Assembly: GCA_013995675.1 (NCBI GenBank)
Contig: VWRR01000017.1
Location: forward strand, 367,433 to 431,432
DNA: 64,000 nucleotides
From: Cyanidiococcus yangmingshanensis
Lineage: Eukaryota > Rhodophyta > Bangiophyceae > Cyanidiales > Cyanidiaceae
Reading direction: 5' to 3'
A program made the translations under genes and the position numbers. The notes beneath the pieces were generated by a model. That model made no database searches. It was not told where the DNA came from and saw nothing but the letters and a program-made list of their open reading frames with translations. This document shows, piece after piece, positions 30,093-39,547 of the stretch (its first letter is position 1; the number at the start of each line of letters is the position of its first letter).

Positions 30093-31997
30093 TTGAGTAG
30101 ACTTAGTCGTGATTACCGATTCCTTATTGGAAGGGAGCTAGGGCCGTACCTCCATGGCGAACGGGGATGGCTCGGCGAGACTGCTTCCAGGGGACTAGGC
30201 TCGTTGGACGCGGACACGAACCGTCGTTTGGGACGGTCGTCGTCGTCGTCGTCGCCACCATCGCCGCGAAGCGCTGACAGCGCCTCGGTGGGACCGGAAC
30301 TCTCTCCAGGCCAAGTGGTTTATGCGCTGGTGGATGGTCGTACTCAGTGTGTAGCTTGTTCGTGGCGCGAGAACGCAGGTGAAGCCTCTGGCCAGAGCAC
30401 CTATCCGCGAGCGCTGTTGCATTGGCCACCGATTCCGACGAGCGCCGCCTGCCGAGCGTCCCGTCGTTTGCTCGACGCTGGCACAGACCGTTGGTTGCAT
30501 CCTGCTGAAGTTGAACGGTTGGTCTCTATTGCAGAGTTGCGAGAGCTCGGCGTGTGCAGTTACTGCGATCCGGTGCTGTTTGCGGCCCTGAGGCAGCGTC
30601 ACTGGCGATTACTGCGTTTAGCACTGGCTCGAGGTGCGCTTCCGACACCTGAAGACCTACGCCTGGAGCAGGGAATTCCGCCTTCGGCGGCAGCCGAGCT
30701 GGTTTTGAAAGCTGCTGAAGCGGTGGCAGGGCCCGGCAGAGCGGCGGGGGCCTCGTGTGGCGCCGAACGCGCACCCGATGAGGAGCGGCTCGCCCCAGCG
30801 GGAGAGCAACGGCCGATAGGGCCGTTGCACCACCACCACCACCAGCACCGTAGAGGACCCATGGATACAGCCCCGCTTTCGGTGCCTACGACTCGTCTCG
30901 AGTGGTCGTCAATTCCAACGGCGGCGCTGTCCTGGCATAGCGCGCAACAGGAGTGGCAGGGTCGAAGGGAGAGCGGCCCGTTCCCTCATGCACGCCCATT
31001 CATGGATGACTCGGAGCCAGAGACTGCACCCTCGACGCCGAGAATGGATGGCTCGCGAAGTCTAGGGCGGGATGAGTCACCGCGTTCGATCCCGTCACCA
31101 GACTTGTCGCTGTGCCCGTGTGGTGCTCGCGCGACCCGTTCACTGCTGCCCATATTCCATGTTGCCCTGTCCCGTTACGGCGACAAAGAACTACACCGGC
31201 TGTTGCGAGGCTCTCCGTTGCCCGACCATATGTTGCGTGAGATTCGTAGCTGGATTGGGAACCTCGAGTCGGGCGTCATTGTTGCCCCAACTTCGCAGCT
31301 GCACGTCTCCAACGCCTGCGGGCATTGTTTCGAGCTGCTACGCCAGATGCTCTGCTTGAGTGTCGACAGCCTAGCGGCATTACCTGCTCACTTGTTGCAA
31401 CAACCACGATTCCAGAGTTGGCCGCCATCGACGTTGCAAACTGCTCCGAACCTGATCCAGAGACATCAATCGGTAGAGTCGATCCATTGGGGTCCTGGGT
31501 CCGAAATACCGGCTGCGAGTCCACCGATGCAGTTTGCGTCCGCCGTCCCAATAGGCACCGCCGGGGCGATGAAATCGAGCATGCGTCTGGCGCCTCGCAG
31601 ACAAACACAAGCTGCACTGGAGCCGCAGTCACATTCTCGGAACGAACGTGGCTCACCAATGGTTATCCGCATGCGTTGTGGTAGCATTCAGAAGAACTAT
31701 CGGATCTGGAGCGAGCGACCGCTGCGACGAATGTTCCGCCGTTTTCTACAGCTGGAGCTTCGTCTGGATCCCAGTCGAAGCGTTGTTCGCTACCGCCGAT
31801 GGGATGCTCGTTACGTGGATCGCTTACCACCCATTGTCACCGACTATACTCGACATCCGCATTGCCGCGAGGTTTTCGACTGGGACACCCCGGCGAATCT
31901 GCGGTTCCAGGATCATGACCACATCGATTGTGAGATTCTCGAAGCGATTCCCGTTGAACCCGAAGCACCAAATGAGACCAACCCCGAGCGGCAATAA
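30093..31997 (+). CDS. Protein with C-terminal SUMO-like domain, start unclear
   Basis: Long open frame (634 codons). The N-terminal third is rich in Trp, Cys and Leu (CVACSWREN, LLHWPPIP, CSYCDPVLFAALRQRHWRLL), with scattered Cys-x2-Cys pairs that could bind Zn. A second such block is LSLCPCGARATRS...NACGHCFELL. Between are low-complexity segments and a His run. The last about 95 residues (VIRMRCGSIQKNYRIW...PLRRMFRRFLQLE...FQDHDHIDCEILE) fit the beta-grasp pattern of SUMO-like domains, as in Rad60/Esc2 proteins. The frame has no ATG before about residue 250, yet the composition upstream looks coding. The true start therefore needs an upstream exon, a non-ATG codon or a frame change. Function unknown; a link to the SUMO pathway is inference. 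Confidence 0.55.
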   Translation: MSRLSRDYRFLIGRELGPYLHGERGWLGETASRGLGSLDADTNRRLGRSSSSSSPPSPRSADSASVGPELSPGQVVYALVDGRTQCVACSWRENAGEASGQSTYPRALLHWPPIPTSAACRASRRLLDAGTDRWLHPAEVERLVSIAELRELGVCSYCDPVLFAALRQRHWRLLRLALARGALPTPEDLRLEQGIPPSAAAELVLKAAEAVAGPGRAAGASCGAERAPDEERLAPAGEQRPIGPLHHHHHQHRRGPMDTAPLSVPTTRLEWSSIPTAALSWHSAQQEWQGRRESGPFPHARPFMDDSEPETAPSTPRMDGSRSLGRDESPRSIPSPDLSLCPCGARATRSLLPIFHVALSRYGDKELHRLLRGSPLPDHMLREIRSWIGNLESGVIVAPTSQLHVSNACGHCFELLRQMLCLSVDSLAALPAHLLQQPRFQSWPPSTLQTAPNLIQRHQSVESIHWGPGSEIPAASPPMQFASAVPIGTAGAMKSSMRLAPRRQTQAALEPQSHSRNERGSPMVIRMRCGSIQKNYRIWSERPLRRMFRRFLQLELRLDPSRSVVRYRRWDARYVDRLPPIVTDYTRHPHCREVFDWDTPANLRFQDHDHIDCEILEAIPVEPEAPNETNPERQ

Positions 31998-32692
31998 ACC
32001 TCGGAGTAGAATCGATACGTATGCCTGGTGGAGTCGGAGAACACCGCCGTCGAGCGTTTTCCGAGAAGTTCTTCATACGATCTTGATTTTTCAGTATCAC
32101 GCTCAGTCCGAGCACGAACTGCGGTTCTAAAATTTCGCACCATGTTGCTCTGAGTGGCCTTGGCCTTGGAGACAGGCTCTGGAGTATCGGTCGAGAGCGA
32201 CATCCTCGATTGGCAGCATTTTCGACGGCAGTCCAGAGGTCCAAAGTCCTGCGCCTGCCATGGATAGACACCTCCTGCATCTGTGTGGTTCATCGGTGTC
32301 CCATTTTCGGATTGTTCAGGTGTACGAGTTGAGCTGCCTGCAACAGGCCCTCTAAGAACGAATCTCCAAGCGTTTCTCTGGGGTTCACTGGCCTATAGAA
32401 GCGCTCTACGGGTGTCTACTTGAGCACACGACGGATGAGTGAGGCTTCTAAACCCTGTCAACACATCATCTCGTTATCTATGCTCTTACCGCAGATCGAT
32501 GACTCTAGTTTTAGTGTAGTACGCAGAGCGAGGCGCAGCACTAACGAACGATCCGGTTGGTGGGCCAGTGGCGGTGGAGCCGGCGACAGCAACGTCGTAC
32601 TGGACGTTTGAGCGCTGGCGGTTTTAGTTTCCTTCGTGGTCGGGCCTCAATAAACTGAGGCAGTTTGTTTCTCAACGAGCAATCTGCTTGCT
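31998..32692. other. Intergenic region upstream of TFIIE-alpha
   Basis: No gene recognised; presumably the TFIIE-alpha promoter near 32600. Confidence 0.4.
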
Positions 32693-34123
32693 ATGACTGC
32701 CAACGGATCGGCTGAGGCGTCTCTGGAACGATCACGACAAACTGTTCATGGCAAGCCACGGTTTGCGGCGGTGCCACGGGAGTACGAGCGTTTCATTCGC
32801 TTGTTTGCTCGAACTTTCTTACCCGTTCGAGCGGTTGTTGTGTTGGATCAGTTGGTACGCCTACGCTACTGTACAGAGCTACAACTCGTGCCCATTTTGC
32901 GGGCGAATCCGAAGCATCTTCGACGTCTGCTATGGCAACTACGGGACCGCGGCCTGGTGCGCTCAGAGACACGCGTCTACAAGAAGGTTTTTCCAGCGCG
33001 TAGACCGGACGCTCCACCGATCGTGCGCTATAGACGTCTTTTTTACTGGTGGATTGACTATCAGAACGCTGTGAATGTAACGTTGTATAAACTTCATCGC
33101 ATGCAGGCGATCGTGGAACAGCGTCTGCGAGAAGCAGCGGCGGGGACCACGGACGCCGACGATGGCTCCGGAAGCTATGTATGTGATCGCTGCAAACGCG
33201 CCTATTCAGCTCTAGATATACCTTCGCTGCTGCACAAAGACTCGAATGAGTTGCGCTGCACCCAGTTGATCCAACGCGGTGTTCGCTGTTTAGGTCTGGT
33301 TCGGGAGGTGGACCGCTCCGAAGAGATATCCAGTCTGCGTCAACTACGACACGCCCTGGATGTGGAGACGCGACCCCTAGCCGAGGCTGCCTCTGCTTGT
33401 TTGCTGACCGAAGCACCGAAACATCCGCTCGATGGCATGGACGAGGAGCAAGTTGGTGCGCTCATTGCGGCTCAACACGCAGATCGTTCGAGCCGCTCGG
33501 AGGCAGCGCGAACGGAGAGTGAACGGGCGGCAGAGTACTTTGTGGGTCCGCATGAGCTCGACATAGAGGTCGAAGTGAGTGGACCAGCTGCATCAGCGGC
33601 CTCTGTGGATACATCAAAACAGGCGGTGGTGGAACGTGCCGAGGCCTCGGCTCCGAAAGCCGAGCAACCGGCATGGTTTGCGGACTCTTCATCCCGTCTT
33701 CGAGGTCAGGTGGTGGAAGTCACCGGATCGGAGGACAACCATGCTATTGTTGCACGAACAATGGCACTTGCCAATGACGCCGAGTTGGATGAATATGCTG
33801 ATATTGATTTTGAAGAGGCTGCCGAATCGGAGTCTGACCCGGGTTGGTTCGACGACCTAGATCGAGAGGACTCGAACAAACCGGATTGGAGCCCAGCATC
33901 CGAGTTGGACGATGCCGATAACGCTCTGGACGAAGCGACTGGGTCATCCATTGAGCATCGCAATGTAACGGATACATTTCATCCCGAGACAAATACGGGC
34001 GCTACCGTCTGCCTAGTTGCCGGTGAGCCGATTCCCCTGGAGGCAATCACAGCAGCTCATACCGAGCGTATGAGTGTCGCCGAATATCAACGCTACTATG
34101 GGCTGCTCCAACAACAACGATGA
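32693..34123 (+). CDS. TFIIE alpha subunit
   Basis: A 476-residue homologue of the general transcription factor IIE large subunit (TFA1/GTF2E1), which recruits and regulates TFIIH at RNA polymerase II promoters. The winged helix is at about residues 30-100 (VVVLDQLVRLRYCTELQLVPIL...LRRLLWQLRDRGLVRSETR), followed by the family's FYWWIDYQNAVNVTLYKLHRM. The Zn region starts YVCDRCKRAYSALDI. The expected second pair Cys-x2-Cys is altered: ELRCTQLIQRGVRCLGL has two Cys nine residues apart. The C-terminal half is acidic (ELDEYADIDFEEAAESESD), as in other TFIIE-alpha proteins. ATG at 32693, one frame. Confidence 0.88.
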   Translation: MTANGSAEASLERSRQTVHGKPRFAAVPREYERFIRLFARTFLPVRAVVVLDQLVRLRYCTELQLVPILRANPKHLRRLLWQLRDRGLVRSETRVYKKVFPARRPDAPPIVRYRRLFYWWIDYQNAVNVTLYKLHRMQAIVEQRLREAAAGTTDADDGSGSYVCDRCKRAYSALDIPSLLHKDSNELRCTQLIQRGVRCLGLVREVDRSEEISSLRQLRHALDVETRPLAEAASACLLTEAPKHPLDGMDEEQVGALIAAQHADRSSRSEAARTESERAAEYFVGPHELDIEVEVSGPAASAASVDTSKQAVVERAEASAPKAEQPAWFADSSSRLRGQVVEVTGSEDNHAIVARTMALANDAELDEYADIDFEEAAESESDPGWFDDLDREDSNKPDWSPASELDDADNALDEATGSSIEHRNVTDTFHPETNTGATVCLVAGEPIPLEAITAAHTERMSVAEYQRYYGLLQQQR

Positions 34124-34911
34124 CACTCCTAGGAGGCTCAGAGCGAACCCGGATCGCGAATCCAATGCACGGCTACTGGCAGGCGATGTCACTGTTCGGA
34201 ATGATGCGGATCCAACCCTAGGTCATCTGCGTTGGTCCAAAGTCCGGCCGCTGGAGCACACACGCTACGTACCTGCGATAACCGCCCATGGATTCAACAG
34301 AGCGAATCGAAGACTGAGCGTGACTGCTGCCCATTCGGAGCTTCCGAGTCAAGAACGAGCGAATATGCTATGCATCGCTCTGTCCTAGGCGTTTCTCTCC
34401 TGGATCGGTTTCTAAGGTTTCTCTTTCTCGCTCGAGGGACCTCGTCTAGGGGGAAAACGGCGCTCGTGACTGGAACGATCGCTCGGGACGGACCTTGTTC
34501 ATGATAAACGACTGTTTTATTCCTAATGATGAACGTTCGTTACCTGTAATAGGTACCAGGCTCTGCTCTACGCACAAGAAAATAGGCCGTCGCTTCCGTA
34601 GACGAGTGATAAACGACTGTTTTATTCCTAATGATGAACGTTCGTTACCTGTACTAGGCACCAGGCTCTGCTCTACGGACAAGAAAATAGGCCATCGCTT
34701 CCGTAGACGAGTGATAAACGACTGTTTTATTCCTAATGATGAACGTTCATTACCTGTACTAGGTACCAGGCTCTGCTCTACGGACAGGAAAATAGGCCAT
34801 CGCTTCCGCAGACGAGCAACGCTTGTCGTGATAACGCCAACCGTGGCGATAAACGTTGCTGCTGCTGCGTTCGCTTTGTGAAACGGCCTCTGGTCACCGT
34901 TGGTTTCGGCC
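34124..34911. other. Intergenic region containing a tandem repeat
   Basis: Between TFIIE-alpha and the MED21-like gene. The only conspicuous structure is the 105-bp tandem repeat. Confidence 0.5.
34503..34817. repeat. Three tandem copies of a 105-bp unit
   Basis: Units begin GATAAACGACTGTTTTATTC at 34503, 34608 and 34713 and are more than 90% identical; each contains GAACGTTC and CCAGGCTCTGCTCTACG. The period equals 35 codons, and both strands stay open through the array, so a 128-codon plus-strand frame and a minus-strand frame span it. The 35-residue units do not look like PPR repeats. It ends about 95 bp before the MED21-like ATG, so it may be part of that promoter. Confidence 0.93.
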
Positions 34912-35583
34912 ATGGACGCGCTGACACGAGCGCAGCACTTACTTCTAGAAGCACATGAACTGTGTTACACCACGTTCGGTGCGCTCGTGCGTGATGCCGG
35001 TGCAGCAGCTGTTGCTGCTGTTCGGGCCGAGAGCGGTCTCGACCTCGAAACGTCTCCGAGCGCTTCCCCGGTCGTAGACTCTGCTGCGACGCCAGGAGAA
35101 GCTGTTGCTGGCTCAGGAGTGGTAGCAGCACCCAGTCGCCTAGACAAGAGCATCGTTTTGGCCTCCGAGCAACCGAGAACGGTTCTGGAGCCTGGGCAAA
35201 ACCAGACATTCGCGACTGACCCAGGCTCGACACGGGCACCATCGGCAGGGACGATGTCAGAGACCACTGCAGAGACTGCAGCCATGCTTCTCGTGGATAA
35301 GTTTCGCGAGCTTGAAGCCGCGCTCGTTGAGGTCGGTGACGCTGTGTCCCTCCAGAGCTTCGTGCGTGCCTTTGAGGAGCATCGAGTCCCCGCTCCACCG
35401 ATATTGCGAGAGGCTTCGGCGATGAACTGGTCACTCGTGGAGCCCATAGCAGCTCACCTGCGGCAGGAGTATGGTGCGCTTGCCTCCGAGCTTTCCATGG
35501 CGGTGGAGCAGCTAGCAGCGCAGCTTGGTCGAACGCCACATGGGGCGGCTCTTCTGAACGCAAGTACCAATGCCTCCTCGTAG
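34912..35583 (+). CDS. Possible Mediator subunit 21 (MED21/SRB7-like)
   Basis: A 223-residue protein. The first helix, MDALTRAQHLLLEAHELCYTTFGALVRDA, resembles the MED21 N-terminus (MDRLTQLQD...FYxAVGxLQRDA). An Ala/Ser/Pro-rich insert follows. The second half, LVDKFRELEAALVEVGD and LREASAMNWSLVEPIAAHLRQEYGALASEL, is helical and compatible with the MED21 coiled coil that pairs with MED7. The insert makes it longer than the usual 120-150 residues. ATG 34912 is chosen because it gives the family-like N-terminus; the frame extends upstream only via TTG. The similarity is weak. Confidence 0.42.
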   Translation: MDALTRAQHLLLEAHELCYTTFGALVRDAGAAAVAAVRAESGLDLETSPSASPVVDSAATPGEAVAGSGVVAAPSRLDKSIVLASEQPRTVLEPGQNQTFATDPGSTRAPSAGTMSETTAETAAMLLVDKFRELEAALVEVGDAVSLQSFVRAFEEHRVPAPPILREASAMNWSLVEPIAAHLRQEYGALASELSMAVEQLAAQLGRTPHGAALLNASTNASS

Positions 35584-36151
35584 AGGTGCTCTCGCTCTGC
35601 TCATGAGTCTATCGATGGATGGATCAGGCGACTGTCCGACGACATGTTGTAGACGAACATTGGGTTTTGAGCCAGGTCATAGGACTGCCAGCCGTCTCCG
35701 AGTGCTACGGTCTCGTCTTCGAGCGCGGTTGTAGCCAAGTCTGGGTGTCCCTGCCCGAGCACGATATGATCACTCGGGCTTGCGAGTTTAGGTCTATGCC
35801 TAGAAGCAGCAAGATGGATTGACATGGCGCTGGTCTTCTTTAGAGCGACGCTGATGAAGGCAAAGCTCCTCCAAGAGCAAGTTGCCGTCGATAGAAACGA
35901 AACACATCCTTGGCGGATATCTCGCGATGAACTGCCTCATGTCCCGACTCTGGATCAGTGAAGATAATCTACTTTTTTTGGTATGAACTCAATGGACTCT
36001 AAACATATCTTTGATATCAGATGTTGAGATAGTGTATAGAGCGGCTGTCGCCATAGGAAACAGCGTCAAACGCTACGGGTCGCATCCTAGCGCATTCCCT
36101 ACCAAAACCAACTGCATACCCATACCTTGATACCGCGAGTATGCCTACTGG
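35584..36151. other. Intergenic region upstream of RsmG
   Basis: No gene recognised; AT-richer segment at 35960-36040. Confidence 0.4.
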
Positions 36152-37420
36152 ATGCACAGCAGAAGGATCCTATTTCAGGCAAAAGAGCTGAAAACTCGTT
36201 CATTCGAAGGCAGGTTGTCGTGCAGGTCAGCGCACCGGCTAGGAACGCGCTCCTGCTTGCAGAGCCAGTCTGGAGGACAACGTTTGTGGTCCGCTGGAGT
36301 CAGCACCTTGCTGGTGCTGGACCGTCGACCGCACGTAGTCATGAACAGTCACCAGAGACAACCACTCCACTGGGTTGCATCGCCACGCCTTTGCTTTCTG
36401 GCATGGGAAGGTGTCCCTGGCCTCTACAAAAATAGTCTGAGGCTTCGGCTCCGTTCGACGGTGGCAGACACGCGCATCGCCCCTGGTTCACGTCACCAGC
36501 ACTTTGCACGTTCTGGTCGTGCGACGTCACCAACCAGCGTTCGACTCGTGCAGAGAGCTGCTTGGTTATGCCAAACAGCGGGATCAGCGTCAGAGCAGAC
36601 CGTGGAAACGATTAGCAAACGAGACGCTCTCCTGGAACGCTGTCACCAGGCACGACAGTTATCGGAGCATCAAAAGCGGCTCTTTCACAAGCTCTGTGAC
36701 TTGCTGTTGGAGCGAAACCAGCAGGTGAATCTCACGGCGATTCGAACTGTTTCAGACGTCTACGAGAAACACTTTGGCGACTCGTTGCGCCTGATCGACG
36801 TGATCGACCAACTGCCGATACATGCCGAGCAGCACGAGTCGACTCGAGACAAGGATGCTGGCCTGCGACTCTTGGACCTAGGCAGCGGATGTGGGTTTCC
36901 AGGCCTCGCTTTGGCCATCGCCCGTCCTTCATGGCAGCTCGTGCTGTTGGACTCGACTCGCAAGAAATGCGACTGGCTTCGCGAAGCGAGGTCAGCGCTC
37001 CAGCTATCCAATGTGGTCGTCGAGTGGGATCGTGCCGAACTGGCAGGGCACCGCCCGGAAATGCGAGAGTGCTTCGACCTTGTTGTGGCCCGAGCAGTGG
37101 CTCGACTACCTGTGTTAGCGGAGCTCGCGCTTCCATTTGTGCGCGTTGGAGGCTTCTTTTTAGCACCCAAGGAGTACATTGGAAGGGAATTGCCGTCATC
37201 TGGCGCTGAATGGTCCGAACTAGCGTCTGCAATGCATGCGATCAAGCTCAACGGTGGTCTGTACGAGCGTACGGTGCCAATGGCTCCGAGTCTTGTCCAG
37301 GGAGACCAAACACCGGCTGTCTTGTCCAGGTCACGCGTTGTCGTGCTTGTGCGGAAGCAGAACAAGACCCCCAAGGCGTACCCGCGTGCGCCGGGGCGGC
37401 CGCAGGCAAAGCCGCTCTAA
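36152..37420 (+). CDS. RSMG: Plastid-type 16S rRNA (guanine-N7) methyltransferase RsmG/GidB
   Basis: A 422-residue protein whose C-terminal about 270 residues match bacterial RsmG, which methylates G527 of small-subunit rRNA using S-adenosylmethionine. Motifs: LLLERNQQVNLTAI and HFGDSLRLID, SAM-binding LLDLGSGCGFPGLALAI near residue 245, LLDSTRKKCDWLREA, FDLVVARAVARLPVLAELALPFVRVGG and APKE. The N-terminal about 140 residues are basic and Ser/Arg-rich without this fold. They are probably an organelle-targeting extension, most likely plastid given the cyanobacterial character of the family in algae (inference). ATG at 36152, one frame. Confidence 0.9.
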   Translation: MHSRRILFQAKELKTRSFEGRLSCRSAHRLGTRSCLQSQSGGQRLWSAGVSTLLVLDRRPHVVMNSHQRQPLHWVASPRLCFLAWEGVPGLYKNSLRLRLRSTVADTRIAPGSRHQHFARSGRATSPTSVRLVQRAAWLCQTAGSASEQTVETISKRDALLERCHQARQLSEHQKRLFHKLCDLLLERNQQVNLTAIRTVSDVYEKHFGDSLRLIDVIDQLPIHAEQHESTRDKDAGLRLLDLGSGCGFPGLALAIARPSWQLVLLDSTRKKCDWLREARSALQLSNVVVEWDRAELAGHRPEMRECFDLVVARAVARLPVLAELALPFVRVGGFFLAPKEYIGRELPSSGAEWSELASAMHAIKLNGGLYERTVPMAPSLVQGDQTPAVLSRSRVVVLVRKQNKTPKAYPRAPGRPQAKPL

Positions 37421-38479
37421 TACAAAGCGAACGCGTATCGCTGCCTGGATGCAGCTCGTTAGGAAAAGTGGTAGAGCTTCCGATGCACGGTCGTGGTGTC
37501 CCAGCTCGATACAGAGTCTGTGCGAGGCAAGACTGGACTCCCATGAACGAGTTCGAAAGCGTTCCCTGTTCCGGTGATGGATTTGCAAATAACCGAGGCG
37601 ACAGCAAATGAACGTTGCCGAGAATATGGATCGTATCGTGATGACCGGACCATTGCGCTGGACACTGCACGCTTGAGGCGAGCGAATATGTTCAAGGCGG
37701 TTGATTCTGGGATCACACCCGAGGTGGAGCGGATCCGAAGCGACTGGCGTCTGCTCCACAGGTGCATCTGGGCGGGTCTCGCTGCGGCCGTTGATCTTGT
37801 GCAATTTCTGAACTGCTTGGTCGGTACGCTCTTGAACGTTCTTCACAACGAGATTGGACCCCTTTTTCTCTGAAACGACGAGAGTCATCTTCGAAACGGA
37901 TACAGGTCTGTTGGCGTTCATTGAGTCCACAACACCATCGCAGGGAAGCGTTTGCTTGCCGGTCTTTTCGTGACAAGTAGCGCACTCGAGTGTTGAAGAG
38001 CCCGTCTTGAAGCGGCGACAACGTTTTCCGAGGCAGTCTCAGTGATATGAATGATCGATCGATCGATCGATCGATTTTTCTCTTCCAGGAACGCTTTCCG
38101 AACCGTCGATTTTCGTGGGCCCGTTCTCTCTGCAGACCCTGCACAGAATCGGTACTGTTCTGCCTATCCACACCATGGAGCTGAAGAGCGATCACGGTTT
38201 GTGTCAATTTACTGTACTAGTCGCGTTTCCGGAGTCAGATGTAAACAGGTGCTGAAATTCGTGACGGCATCGCTTGACTCATATTCGGTCTCTCGAACGG
38301 AGACGCAGCGAAACGCGCTGCGTTCTATGCAGGGTCTCGGTTCCAAGGCACGCACTTGGCTCCCTTGCGATTCCATGACGGATGGACGAGGCACAGGCGA
38401 CATCAAAAAGCAGGTAGCTCTGCACTATGAACCGATGTTTTCAATTTTGTTTCATCTGTACAGAGGCGTCCAGGCGAAG
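37421..38479. other. Convergent spacer between RsmG and the RING protein
   Basis: Open frames exist on both strands (99 codons plus at 37574-37873; 199 codons minus at 37331-37930). None has recognisable features. Contains the GATC microsatellite at 38053. Confidence 0.35.
38053..38075. repeat. GATC tetranucleotide microsatellite
   Basis: Five GATC units plus GAT, followed by a T run, in a convergent 3' spacer; like the GAAC repeat at 13153, it is 23 bp long. Confidence 0.95.
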
Positions 38480-39547
38480 TTAGAGGGCCTCTGCCTCGAT
38501 TGGCCGCTCAGACGCGGGGTGAAGACTCGTTGAAGATGGACCTTGTTCCGCGATCGCCGGTGATTCGTTCAGGGTGGGCTCGGCCGCGACCACCGTGACT
38601 TGTTCGTCCCATTGGATCAAGTCTTTCATTTCAATCGTCTGCACGTTCTCAGATTCTGCGCTTTCAGAGAGCTGATTCGTGGTCGCGCGAGAACTTTCGA
38701 GACCAGAGGGCGCCAGCTGGGCATCCCCATGTTGCCAGTCGCCTGTTGTCAATCCGAGCATTTTCTCGGAGAGCGACTTTGAAAGTGACGCTTGCGGGAC
38801 CGGCGCTCTTTCGGGTCTGTTTTCTGGTTCCATGCCCAATCCCTCTGAAACTGATCCGGACTCGGACGAACGGGTGCTCTCAGAGGCATCGCGTGTCCAC
38901 CAGCTCGAGTCGGAGCTCGCGCGTTCGCATCTGTCTGTGTTTTCCGGATCAGGCGTACTCTTCTCACAGAACCGCATCGGTCGTGCACACACAGCACAGT
39001 AAGGACTACGCTCCATCCAGTCATAAATGCAGCTAAGATGAAAGGCGTGTCCACAAAAGGCTTCAATACGCGGGTTATCGAATGTATACGACTCAAGGCA
39101 CGTCGGGCAGGTGTTATCGAGATCATCCTCGTCAATGAGGTTGTAGACGTTCACGCCTGGCCTCGGCACGAGTGGTGGCGGTGGCGGAGGCTCCGGAGAG
39201 CCGGCCACAAAGCCCACCGTTCGAGTCGTCTTCGAGAGCCGTTCGCCCTTCTGGTGAGTCGCAGATGCTGTGCCCTGGGGCGGTTCAGTAACGCGGCGCG
39301 GGTTTTGCGGTCGAGGGGCGTCAAGCGCGCCTGCCCTCGCCACGTCGGTTCGCTCAGCCGACGCACCTCGTCGATGAAGCGGAACGAAGGAGGACGCACC
39401 AGTATTAGTATTAGAAGTGGTGGTGGTGGTGGTGGTGACCTGGTCCCCCCCCGCGCCGACAGACTCCCTCATAGGACGCACTATCCCGAGCGTTGAGGTC
39501 ACTCTCCGACCGCCGCTGAGGGCGCTCAAGGTGCTTGTTAACCACAT
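38480..39547 (-). CDS. RING-H2 finger protein, probable E3 ubiquitin ligase
   Basis: A RING-H2 domain lies mid-protein: CPTCLESY...CGHAFHLSCIYDWMERSPYCAVC, with the Cys-x2-Cys / Cys-x-His-x2-His-x2-Cys / Cys-x2-Cys ligand order. It is followed by RPMRFCE. Before it is a low-complexity stretch with a Thr run (from a GGT microsatellite near 39420) and a Pro run. After it is a long Ser/Glu-rich tail. Such proteins recruit E2 enzymes to ubiquitinate substrates; the substrate is unknown. The frame is open upstream to 39631 through a TTG only. ATGs occur at 39547 and 39472 (MRESVGAGG); which is used is unclear. The tail contains QWDEQVTV and other features I cannot place. Confidence 0.75.
   Translation of the reverse strand: MWLTSTLSALSGGRRVTSTLGIVRPMRESVGAGGDQVTTTTTTTSNTNTGASSFVPLHRRGASAERTDVARAGALDAPRPQNPRRVTEPPQGTASATHQKGERLSKTTRTVGFVAGSPEPPPPPPLVPRPGVNVYNLIDEDDLDNTCPTCLESYTFDNPRIEAFCGHAFHLSCIYDWMERSPYCAVCARPMRFCEKSTPDPENTDRCERASSDSSWWTRDASESTRSSESGSVSEGLGMEPENRPERAPVPQASLSKSLSEKMLGLTTGDWQHGDAQLAPSGLESSRATTNQLSESAESENVQTIEMKDLIQWDEQVTVVAAEPTLNESPAIAEQGPSSTSLHPASERPIEAEAL

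Noticed and set aside
34495-34881. 128-codon frame across the 105-bp repeats as a PPR-like protein
   Set aside because: The 35-residue period is suggestive, but the units lack the PPR helix pattern and the opposite strand is equally open.
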